Of a stretch of 64,000 nucleotides of DNA, positions 1 to 10,011 are shown piece by piece. Positions within the stretch are counted from its first letter, which is position 1. The number at the start of each line of letters is the position of its first letter. The position numbers were made by a program, and so were the translations under genes. Under the pieces are notes generated by a model. It was not told the DNA's origin. It ran no database searches and saw nothing but the letters and a program-made list of their open reading frames with translations. The stretch comes from Acanthaster planci (lineage: Eukaryota > Echinodermata > Asteroidea > Valvatida > Acanthasteridae): assembly GCF_001949145.1 (NCBI RefSeq), contig NW_019091431.1:124001-188000 (forward strand), in the 5' to 3' direction.

Positions 1-598
1 CAGGCCGCTCCCTGAAGGACAGATGGTTTAAAAACTGTCAAGTCAGAACAAACTAAGCAGTTGAAAAACCCAAGAAAACACGGAGTAGAGAATGTTATGT
101 AAGATGAAAGCGATGTCACATAGTTGCCTGCACTTTATACCACTCGTCTCATGACACATTTTTAAGTTGCGCTACCATAAAAAGAACTAATGAAGCTAAA
201 ATGGAGAACATAAACCACTGTTGTAGTAGACTACCTTGGAGTCAACTGTCTGAAGGTTAAAGATCGGTCACAAGGGCATCCAACAGTACTGACAGAGGAA
301 GGATGAAGACCCTAGAAAGGGTTGCCCCGCACAAGGGTTCTCTCTCCTTAGATGTTGACCCGATGAATCAAGGTCAGCTTGTTCATTCTAATAGTGGAAT
401 ACACCAAAGGCAGCGGCTACGCAGAACAAGGAATCCTGCAGAGTTTAAGACAGGATAAAATGGATGTCAGGTTTGAAGCATGGATCTTTAAAACCCCCAA
501 ATCCCATGGCAAGATAAATCCTGCACATTTTCCCTAGACCAGCAAGCCTGTGCTATCCCTTTAGCACTGGCAAGTGGGGATAATGTTCTCATACTTAC
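1..598. other. Left-edge non-coding stretch (intron of the dynein light chain gene)
   Basis: This lies 3' of the last visible exon of the minus-strand Tctex-type gene. I looked on the minus strand for the final exon, which in the family encodes about 15 residues ending in an aromatic-rich tail, and did not find it, so it is probably outside the window. No other coding signal, RNA gene or clear repeat is visible here. Confidence 0.5.
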
Positions 599-662
599 AT
601 TCATGAAGATATCCTGTGCATAGTTATCTGTATCTGAATCCCAGAAACATCTGCAACCCATC
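599..662 (-). CDS. DYNLT2B: DYNLT2B-type exon 4
   Basis: The acceptor is ATTGCAG and the donor is GTAAGT. The exon encodes MGCRCFWDSDTDNYAQDIFM plus Asn and ends in phase 0. One further short exon is expected outside the window. Confidence 0.9.
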
Positions 663-2840
663 CTGCAATTAAAGAATGAAATGATTTAGATCTCATCCTG
701 TATGGCAAACTAGCTTCCTTATGTCCACAGTAAAAACTCTAACTTCACATTTTTCTCTATAGAAAGAAAACTAAGTCATTATCACCCAAAATCACATTAA
801 TCAGAGTACACAATCAATGAGCAGGTGCAGCTGCATGTATGTGTAACATCAAAAAAGGTTAAGAAATTCCATCAAAAACTCGGACATAAAAACACCTACT
901 TAACTCCCTCTCCTCTCTGTTCTCCAATCACCACCTGCACAATGTACTTATATCTATCCAATCCAAGGTCTATTAAGGAAAACACAGAAAAACAGAAAAT
1001 CTAAAGATTAGTACAATTACTGAATACCAACAATGTAGACGGATCTGATGTGGAGAAAATATGTAAGGCATGCATTTACGTTTGTTCACATACCTATTCC
1101 AAAGTAAATGTGGGGAAGTGTTAAGCACAAATATGTGACAAGCGTGTACCCCGCAAAGTTGTCAGTTGCAACTCTGGAACCTGTGAACTTTCTGCAGGAA
1201 AAATATAAGCTTACCTTTCAATTTATCCTTAATTTGACAACTGATCTGTTTACACCATGCAGTAGTTTCCTCAGCATCATACTGTTTGTCACCAAGGATC
1301 TCATTCAAGACAATATGAATCACCTCCTTAGCAGTGACTGGGCGAAATCTTAAAGACATACACAAAAATAATGTATGTTACAAAAAGAGGGGAAAATACA
1401 CAAAACAGCATTTAAACAATTCTGAAGTGTGGAAGTTTTGTCTCACACAAGCTCGGTAACATTCTCATTTCTGAATGGTGTCTGATTGGGCTAAACCAAT
1501 ATTGTACTGGGCCAGTGAGGCAGAATAACATAAATGAAGGATACTAAGTGATACCCAGTCTGGCTGGTTGATCTCTATGTCTTATTGATTTTAATACACG
1601 AATACAAGACTTGGAAAGTGAAAGATACATGTATCTATTTCCATCAACTAGGGTCTGTCACATACATGTACATGCGTCAATCTGTATCTGTGTAAATTTG
1701 TGGGCAAAGCATTCTTTTTTTTGATCAGTACATACACCCACGCATGTCGCAGTTGTTTGCCCCAGTTGTCCCAGATGTCTGCCCCAGCTTATAACGTGTG
1801 GCAACTATACCAACACGCATGTTGGGCCTATTTGGCCTAAACAAATAATAAAAGAGACCCATGATGCTTACAACAAGCCATTGCTTGTTTTCATGCTTTT
1901 GGGTCCCTCTTCAGCCATGGCATATAAAAAGCTCACCATAGGCGTAGTATAGTCAATTCTTGTTAGTGATGTTACCTTTCATTAGGATCATAGGCCTAGG
2001 CCTACATGTTATAAAACTGTGATGGTGCTGCAGAAATAAACAAATCTGAATCTGAAATGGGGTCAGTTAACACTCCCACACCTAGGCCTACCATGCCTAC
2101 AATTTGACCATGTTGACCTAGCCAAGCTAGCACCATAAATTATGCATAACATTTACATTAAGCCTAGGCCTATCCACCTGTAAATCATTCATCAGTGTCT
2201 AACCGTGGAGGAAGGAAAGAATAGCTTCCTTCCTCCATTACCATGGTTTGGTACATTTGTAAAATTGTTAATGCCGGTACTACTTTAGGCCTATCCTACA
2301 GTGTAGGGGCCTAGGCCTATGCCTGGGCTGTAGTTAGCTCTACTGAGTGGAGTGTTAGTAGGCCTATTTTTCTATTTTCGAATTTTGGACGGGATCAGTA
2401 CGTAATGTTCAACGACCTTCTTTTAAAGATGGCTACTGTGAGAGCGAGCCCTTGAGATTGATTGGGTGAAAAAAAATGGAAAATACCAGAAAATGAGTGA
2501 TAAGGGCCTATATTATGAGGCTTAGAAAACGGAGAGGCTGAGGATTATTTCTGTGTGAAAAAAAAAAATGCCCCAACGATTGTAAGAGGGTGCGCCAAAC
2601 TTTTTCACCTTAATTGCATATACGGACGTGTGGCTAAGGATGGAGTGGGAGTGAGAGTCCGTGCCACACTAGTGGGGCTAGACTAGGCCTGTGGGCTGTA
2701 ACTTGTAAGGCTGTAGGCCTGCTAGGCCTAGGCTACTTTACTTACTTGTGCATAAAATTCGGCCTTATCGTGTAGGTGTTTTCTTGTGCAGGTTCCACAG
2801 GTTTTTCTTCAATTGTACCCTTTTCGGCAACGTCGGCCAT
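599..2840 (-). CDS. DYNLT2B: Tctex-type dynein light chain, DYNLT2B/TCTEX1D2 type (3' end off the window)
   Basis: Four exons join in phase: 2840-2746, 1348-1215, 969-900 and 662-599, giving 121 codons. The start ATG at 2840 sits in an AAAATGG context. The visible product has a short charged N-terminus, then the motif ENTYTIRPNF, then the Tctex fold with VIGEQRGEGV and RCFWDSDTDNYAQDIFMN. These are hallmark strings of the family and closest, from memory, to vertebrate DYNLT2B. That protein is a light chain of cytoplasmic dynein-2, used in retrograde intraflagellar transport in cilia. Family members are about 140 residues, so only the last 15 or so are missing. Exon 4 ends in phase 0 with a GTAAGT donor, so the terminal exon should lie left of position 1. 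The next gene starts on the opposite strand about 6.5 kb away. The family call is firm; the 2B subtype is likely but was not tested by phylogeny. Confidence 0.9.
900..969 (-). CDS. DYNLT2B: DYNLT2B-type exon 3
   Basis: The exon enters in phase 1 and leaves in phase 2 (donor GTAGGT at 899). It encodes LGLDRYKYIVQVVIGEQRG, the strands that in this family form the dynein intermediate-chain binding surface. Confidence 0.9.
1215..1348 (-). CDS. DYNLT2B: DYNLT2B-type exon 2
   Basis: The acceptor is TTTAAG at 1354-1349 and the donor GTAAGC starts at 1214. The exon enters in phase 2 and leaves in phase 1. It encodes FRPVTAKEVIHIVLNEIL and the helix ending IKDKLK, the two helices of the Tctex dimer fold. 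Confidence 0.9.
1985..2760. repeat. AGGCCTA-rich region
   Basis: Short palindromic AGGCCT and TAGGCCTA units recur many times in this stretch of intron 1 and near exon 1 of the dynein light chain gene (for example near 1991, 2164, 2308 and 2725). They are dispersed rather than tandem. Their function is unknown. Confidence 0.5.
2206..2237. repeat. Perfect 12-bp inverted repeat (hairpin)
   Basis: TGGAGGAAGGAA at 2206-2217 is followed after 8 bases by its exact reverse complement TTCCTTCCTCCA. It lies in intron 1 of the dynein light chain gene. No role can be assigned. Confidence 0.6.
2746..2840 (-). CDS. DYNLT2B: DYNLT2B-type exon 1
   Basis: The exon begins with the start codon and ends in phase 2 at a GTAAGT donor (2745-2740). 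It encodes MADVAEKGTIEEKPVEP and then the conserved tyrosine/proline strand motif leading into the Tctex domain. Confidence 0.85.
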
Positions 2841-3343
2841 TTTGCACGATTTGTCCAAAAAACACTAAAGCCCGATCAGTCCTCATGAGAAGTAACATTA
2901 ACAACGTACATGTACAACTACAAGCATGGTGATGTAGGGCCTATATGTACATGTACATGCGCATGATGACATGACTACACTACACGCATGACACCCATAA
3001 ACAACATGGCTGCCTTACTTGACAACAAAAACATAATACGTAGACCTATATAGGGAAACAAAATGGTCTTTAATCACAGGACAAAAATATTACAATATCA
3101 TAGGGAAAAATTATGCCACCTTTTTCAAATTAAAAAGAAAAATCCTTTATTGTCCTACTTTACTCTAGTTTATTTTGATGTCTGACCTTGCTAATCCTTT
3201 GAACTATTGCATGTTTAGCTTTAGCTAAACCTGCGAGACAGAAAATAGTCGTTTCTAGTGAAAGGTCAGGTCAGGCCGGCAATAGAGGGCGCGTTATACG
3301 CTGGCGGTAACGATATCCGGGAGGAAAATAAGGATGGGCCGGC

Positions 3344-3393
3344 CACATGTACATGTACGTACACGTACATGTACGTACGCTTACGTACTGTAC
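3344..3393. repeat. ACATGTACGTAC palindrome-rich array
   Basis: Overlapping ACATGT, GTACGTAC and ACGTACAT palindromes run almost without interruption. This is one of the densest of many such patches in the window. Confidence 0.6.
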
Positions 3394-5159
3394 GTGTAAA
3401 CTGTAATTTAAGCGTGAAAATGTCACTACTGACATGTATGATGAGTAAATCTTTGTACTGTTTGATGAAGGTTTGAAGAAGAAGTGCAGATGTCTGGTGA
3501 GTAAGTCATTGTATTACCTATTGATTGTTCATTATATGCGTGAAATGCAGTGTTTGAGAATGAGATCTTTCATGTCTTTAGAGAATCGTAAATGAAGACC
3601 AAGTAGGCCTAACGTTGGGCTAAAATAATTTTGAATAAACAAGTTCATAACCAATCATTTCAAACAGACTTGTCACTCATTCAGATATCAATTTACTGAT
3701 GAAATGGAGTTTGAGAGCATGAAGAGAATCAAGAAGAGTCCTATACCCTTCTTTATTGATGTTTTAAACAGGTAAAACCCGGCATTATTTTGAGTCTGTG
3801 ACAAGTATTACTGAGTTGTGAAGTTAATCTGTCCATCGTCATTTTTTTTTTAATTTAATTTAAATTGGTGTTTGCCTCTACTTTTTAACGGGTAACATAC
3901 ATGTAATTTGGCCGTCAGGCCACGAGATGTGTGCAAAACAGTAAAACCTAAACCTAAAAAGACAATTTGGAAAAAATGTTGCATCCTGAATCCACTTCAG
4001 CAGTTGTGTACATGGTCTAGTAGTACTGGGAGTAAAGAGAGTTTTCTAAGTATTTCCCAAAAACATCGGTAAGTGTTTCTCAGTCCAGAATTCGTGTCTT
4101 TCCAGCATTTCTGTAATGACTGACTTCTGTTGAGATGATACATGTACATGATGAGAAAAGTGGAGTTGGGATGTAACCTTTTTTCCCTAACATGTACATG
4201 TACTCTTTCCTCTTTTACCAGGCTTTGACAAGCTTGACAGCATGACGTACATGTACATGTAGGCCCATTTCTGTTGAGTACAATCAGTGGATCTGCACAG
4301 TTGCGCAATGTTTCTGTGATCAGTCTATCTTATCGCATGATTTAGCTTATTTTTTCTTTCCCTATACATACTCTCTCACAGTTGTGGAAGTTTTTTTCCA
4401 AAAAGGGAAGTAAAATTGGAGATTACAAACAAGATCAACTGATAGTCATGATTTAGTGCAATGCACTCACACAATCATGCTAATATTTTTAATCAACCAA
4501 TTCCACCCAACATTGTACATCTATGTATGGAAGTCAAACATGTGACATGCGTTAATTGTAACAAGGTATACCAAGAATGGACTGTGTTGAAATTTATCTT
4601 TGGAAACTTTCCTCCTTTGCTTATTTCCCACTTGAAGTGAACATCATTAAGAATTCCAAAACAGGAAGCAAGGAGTTCCAAGCAAATTTGTTTCAACCAT
4701 GTTGGCATTTTCAGCAAGCTTTCTTTGTCTCATGCGCTATTTTAATTCTTTAACGTAGCTTACCTCTATCAAAGAGGAGTTGACACTTTAAAATATTTGT
4801 GTGATTCCTCAATGTTTTGCCAAGCCTTCCTGTCTCAGGAGAGATTCAGTGCTGCTGCCAAACTCGGCCTTGAATACATACTTATAGCTGTGTCTCTATG
4901 CCATGTATGCATTATAGTAAGCATATAAAATTGCTGCTTCTTCCAAGAAAAGACTTGATCAGTTTTTGCTAAACTTACACGTACCTACATTGTATACCCA
5001 AGTAACAACTGATGGGATCGCTGCATTAAAAATGACGAGAAGAAGATTTTATGGAGTGATTTACCGGTAACTTGGAAAACCTCAGGTGTGTAATAAAATC
5101 CATTATTTGAACTTCGAAGATGGAGGACTATTCTAAAGGAAAAGAAATGATACCACCAC

Positions 5160-5300
5160 CTACATGTACAGGTCACTATAAACGTACAGTACAGGTCAGC
5201 TGGCGTACAGTATGTGTACATCACACTGGATACTACATGTTCCCATATCGTACATGTATGTATACATATACACATGTACATGTATGTACATGTAAGTATC
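5160..5300. repeat. TACATGTA-rich patch
   Basis: Repeated CATGTACA and GTACATGTA words occur at high density. Similar patches occur near 5818, 14830, 15673, 17943, 18690 and 21390. They look like a genome-wide simple-sequence habit rather than a site of known function. Confidence 0.55.
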
Positions 5301-5330
5301 AGTAGCCTACTACATGTATCTCATTACATG

Positions 5331-5364
5331 TTGGTTGGTTGGTTGGTTGGTTGGTTGGTTGGTT
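5331..5364. repeat. (GGTT)n microsatellite
   Basis: About eight and a half uninterrupted TTGG units. Confidence 0.9.
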
Positions 5365-6110
5365 GTAATGAAGTGAAATTTGTGGTTGGACTTTTATTTC
5401 TGATTGCCATAAACAAACATCAGAAAGGAATGTACACGTACATGTAGTTACGTGGTAGATACATTTAATACATTTTTATTATGTAAGGGTACACCTCTTA
5501 AGACATCATATCCCCCTTGCCCTATTAGTGCTAAGAGATACAGTACTAGAGGAACTGTGCCTTGACTTCAGAAAACTAAGACCTGTGGAGAGCAGCAAAG
5601 CCCCCATCAGTGCTGGCTGTGGCGGTGATGCATGTACACACACTCCTGCACTGTAGTTGTGGGGACATACATGTATACTCGATATTTTACCTGCATGTAC
5701 ATGTATTTTGTGGGGATCGATAACATTGTGGTTTCAGAAATGTCCCCACAACTCAGTTAATAAAAGAACTTGTCCCCTGAACTCAGTGAATGCCTACCCA
5801 TGTATGCTGTGTTATATTACATGTACATGTACATGTATCTACTCGTAGAGCTTCTGTTCAAGTGTTTGTTGAATAATGACCTTGGTATGGTTTAGTAGGT
5901 TTTGTACGTGAATGTATGTGACAGGCATCTCATTAAATAAAACTACATATGATCTGTTTTCCTTCTTCAATAAGTAGCATTTTAACCACACACACCGGAA
6001 GCAGAACGATTTTCAAGGTGGGGGGGGACAGTTGTTATTAGACCATCAGGCCTTAGCTATTGTTGGCCAATCGGCCCATTAAGAATGTTGTTCAAGGATG
6101 GAGGATATTT

Positions 6111-6363
6111 GTGATGTGATCTGTAAAAACCTTCCCATGGTGAGCTTTTCCAATTTGGTGCATATCAACTTCAAATTGATCTGGAACTGCCCCGTTTTCA
6201 AAACTGTTTAATTCATGATGCTAGACAACCTGCATTCATTTTGTAGACAATTATAGAATCATAAATGGAATGTATCTGGAAACAATCTTGAGCATGTCTA
6301 AATTAATTGGAAGTTTATATGCACCAAAATGACAAAGCTCACCATGTTGCAGATCGCATCATA
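6111..6363. mobile_element. Foldback / MITE-like element with long imperfect inverted termini
   Basis: The left arm, about 6115-6185, and the right arm, about 6295-6363, are inverted copies. They share ATGNGATCTG, then CATGGTGAGCTTT, then TTTGGTGCATAT, AACTTC and AATT, with scattered mismatches and one gap. About 110 bases lie between the arms, with no coding potential. The layout fits a non-autonomous DNA transposon or foldback element. I could not define a target-site duplication. Confidence 0.6.
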
Positions 6364-9300
6364 CATGTATTTGTGTCAAATTAGGCTTTCAATGTGTAAC
6401 TGAAAACCCACACAACCAAAATAAACAGGATATATTTTTGCCATCTGACGAATATTAAAATGACTAGAACCAGGCATTATTTGTATAAAATTGTCACTGA
6501 GGACAGCATGTAAATTGGCCAAACTTATGACGTGATACGTGGGAATAGTTCTGGCGAGGTATTTAAAAATCACTGCATGTGACGCAGTCCATGCAGTAAC
6601 TGTGCCCGATGTTACACAGTAAAACACACTGTTGGTGTTCTGAAGTCTTGTCATGTCCTTGCTGGACGATACCAGCATTGCTGATAAGTTACATGTACAT
6701 GTATCTGCTTTGTTGATTGCATCTTCTTCCCAAAGTTCTTACTAAAATTAGTTTGGCAAAACTGCTTCAGTGCTGATGTCACTGACAAGATTATCTCATC
6801 GTAGGAGTAAGAAGAAACCAACTTATCATCAGCGTCACTGTCAGAAAAGACACTGATGCTGAGACTCGAAGGCTTGGAGCCCTTCATGATTGTATACAAA
6901 TGTATACATGTACCGGTATGCTATACAGCACCAAACAGTCATAGTTATTCCAACTCCCAAGTAACAGAATGGCAAAATGAAACCACTGACTGTTGTTTTC
7001 CTTTTTGAGACCGGTGGACCCTCCAAATCACGAACTTTTTTCTCGCATTGAATTTTAAATACATAGTTTTAAAAAAGGAGACCTTGTCTCTGTAATATAC
7101 TCTACAGTATAAGACATGCATATTGCAGAATAATCTCCTCCATCGTTGAACTGCATGTACATCTTTAGCCCCACCCCATTATACATGTAGGACCTGCAAA
7201 CAATAGGGATGCAACCCCAACCGAAAAAGTGGGGGGCCACTGACCCCCTGTCCTCCTCCCCTGCTTCAACCACTAGTGACCACACATGTATCAAGATGGA
7301 ATTTGTTGACAAGTTTGACAATAATCCCACTACTGGTACATGTACGTAGAGACTTTGGAATCAGTTTGGTATGAACTTTGAACACTTCAAACTTTGTGGC
7401 AGCATTTTCTTCATAACGTGTAAATTTACCTGTTCCTGCACTGCTTTGGGACATTTCAATTACGTTAGACTTTGAACGGTCAGCTTTGTCAGGACCTACG
7501 GTACATGTAAATTTAAAGTTTACTAGGAGTGTACAAAATTGCCTACACTGTCGTGGCTGGAATGTGAGTCAGGACTGAATCGTTTGTAGATGTACCCGCT
7601 ATTGGCTTAGGTTGGGATAACTTGTGACAACATGAAGGATACATACTACATGTACAGTGTATGTGCCTGTAGTGTGTGTGACATGTGAGTGTTGTGCACT
7701 CAAATATTTTGAAATGGAAACAGTTCCGTGCCTTTTCTGTAGGTACAAGTACATTGTATTGGTATACATTTGTGTGCCATGTTTTCGTACACTTTGCATC
7801 TGGAAGCAAAGCTTGTTTGGAAAATGAGAATTTGTGTTCAGCGAACTGCAGAACTTTCCAATCCTACAGCCATTAGAGAAGAGTAAAATGTACGTGTGAT
7901 GTACCGGTATACTGTAGGATGTTGATTGATCAGACTGATTTTTGGTGCACGTGTACCGTGCAGACTACGGTACATGTAGCAGTACAACTGATCATCATCC
8001 GTGGACAATGGAAAGCAAGCAAACCAGGAGGTGAAGGTAATTTGTGTGTAAAAGCACCACAATAAGAAATCATTTTTACTGAGATGTTACATAACACCAT
8101 TCAAGTATTCTATTGAGGATCTGCAACCAGACTGTTCAAAGAAGAGCTGGTTCATCTGTCTGTCTGATGGGGAATGAAGCACATGTACCGGTATTCATGT
8201 CTGAACGATACATGTGGTTCTTTGCTGTGGCCCACATGCTACGCTGTGCCTGGCCATTTGATGATTTTGTGCCATGGAAATTGAAGAGTTATTTGTGCTT
8301 GGAACTTGCAGCTTCTTTCTTCAGGACTGCTTTCCCCTGAAAAATTTCTTTGGATAATCTTGAAGATGTACACATAAGCCTACGGACAAGAGACTTCACT
8401 TCAGTTTGACGATCTGCAAATTTAGTTGCCTGAATCAGCTACATGTACATGTTACACTCTACCAGCTCCTGTTTTAGGAGTTCATATTTAATTTGACATG
8501 GTGTAATCAGACCATTCAAGTGTATAAATGCAGTACATGTATTGTGCGTGGTATGCCCTCCAGTGTGCAGTTGAGAAGTCACGTCCCTTGAAGGCCACAT
8601 GCCTATTTTGAGCAACTATTGTTGAGACCGTAGTTTTGCTAAAATTTCAGTGTTGCCGTGAGACTTATGACAATGGCATGGTATGACATAATGTTCCACC
8701 TTTCACTGTACTAAGACTGTAAGCTAGACAATCCTGTTCATGCCTGAGACAGGTGCACATTTTGTACCGGTACCTGTACGGTGTAGTATTTGGCTTAAAG
8801 AGTAATTTGATTAAGAATTCAGACATCACAATGATTGGAGGTTGTTTGGTGTTTGCTAAAATTTGCAGCAACATACATGTAGCTGGCACATTTTGTTTGT
8901 TCGTCATACACTGTACATACATGTACATTGTTTAGGTTTCCAGACGGGCTCTCACAGAACAGGTGCACTGACACTGCAAGCAATGGAATGACATCAGCAT
9001 AAATTTCTCCTCGCCATGTTTTGAATGAAAACAAGGTTTTCGAGAGCTGTGTGTTTTTCTTCAAGTACGTACATGTATCTGAAGATTCAGTGCAGCAGAA
9101 TGGACTCCAATTCCAGTCGGCTTTTTGTTGCCAAAAGTTGGAGGACACTCATCCAAGCCCCTGAAGCAATTTTGTGACAGCAGAAGTACATGTACATGTA
9201 CCTGTTCACTACTGGTAATTTCAATTTTATTTGTTGAGAAACTGATCATCTGGTAATGCTGTTATAAAAGTGAGCATCTTCAAGTGTTGCATAAATTTCT

Positions 9301-9405
9301 AAGTCTGGCGTTTCTAACAAGACGTCACTGCTGGATTACATGTACCAGTAATATTGAAGGCAGCTTGACTTAAGACAGCGCTTTAGCTTGGATAATCAGG
9401 TTGCC

Positions 9406-10011
9406 ATGGCAGCTGAGGAAACGAACAATAATGTACATCCTTCAAGATCGTGGTATCAGGATGTCTTCTGTCTCTGTGGAAAAGAGAACATCTTGGGTTG
9501 TTGCTGTCTGTGTCCATTTCTGCTATGCAGGAGGCGGAACCCTAGCCCAAGATGGTTTCAGGTTGAAGATGGACAATTGCAGAGTAAAGCTGAAGAGAAA
9601 AGTAAGAAACGTAAGAGACGAAGGAGGAAAAAACAGGCAGGCTCTAATGAGGCTGCTAAAAGGCGTTTAAAGGAGGACACTAACACCGATGCTGCTGTTA
9701 TTAATCGACCCACTCTCGTCACAAGCAACACTTCGGATACTGGAGAAATGACACATACAAATAGAAAACATCCCAATGTGGGAGATCATGAGGGGACGGT
9801 TACAGATTTGTTGAAGCATCTACTACGCACAGCTCAAGATATTTCGTCACAAAGCAGTACAGCGCCCTCATGTGATGATACGACACCTCCTCTTTTACGT
9901 AGTGATGATCAGGATCGATATCAGCCACAAGTTGTCATGGAAATAGCAAGCAGCCCACAGACAGAAGCTGAGATTGAGCGTTCTCTGAGCAACAGGACAT
10001 ATCCATCAGAG
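9406..10011 (+). CDS. MCF2L: Probable first coding exon of the MCF2L-type gene (Cys-rich, basic N-terminus)
   Basis: The start is the ATG at 9406 in the context GCCATGG, with an in-frame stop at 9355. The exon encodes 202 residues and ends in phase 0 at GTACAG. The product has a cysteine cluster (CLCGKENILGCCCLCPFLLC) that could be palmitoylated. A lysine/arginine-rich stretch follows, then a serine-rich tail. A segment near residue 130 (DHEGTVTDLLKHLL) resembles a stretch in the vertebrate MCF2L N-terminus as I remember it. That similarity and the phase fit with 18517-18541 support the link. A separate single-exon gene is the alternative. Confidence 0.6.

Larger units (their letters stand above)
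2841..9405. other. Intergenic region between two divergent genes
   Basis: This must hold the promoters and 5' untranslated sequence of the divergent DYNLT2B-type and MCF2L-type genes. It contains many TACATGTA-type palindromes, a GGTT microsatellite and a foldback element. Short open frames on both strands show no recognisable domain and no consistent splice structure, so I leave them unannotated. A membrane-like segment on the minus strand near 6925-7020 is not convincing as a gene. Confidence 0.5.

Noticed and set aside
6841-7026. Minus-strand frame with a single membrane-like segment
   Set aside because: No start context, exon structure or recognised family; neighbouring frames are broken. 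A decayed gene is possible but cannot be supported.
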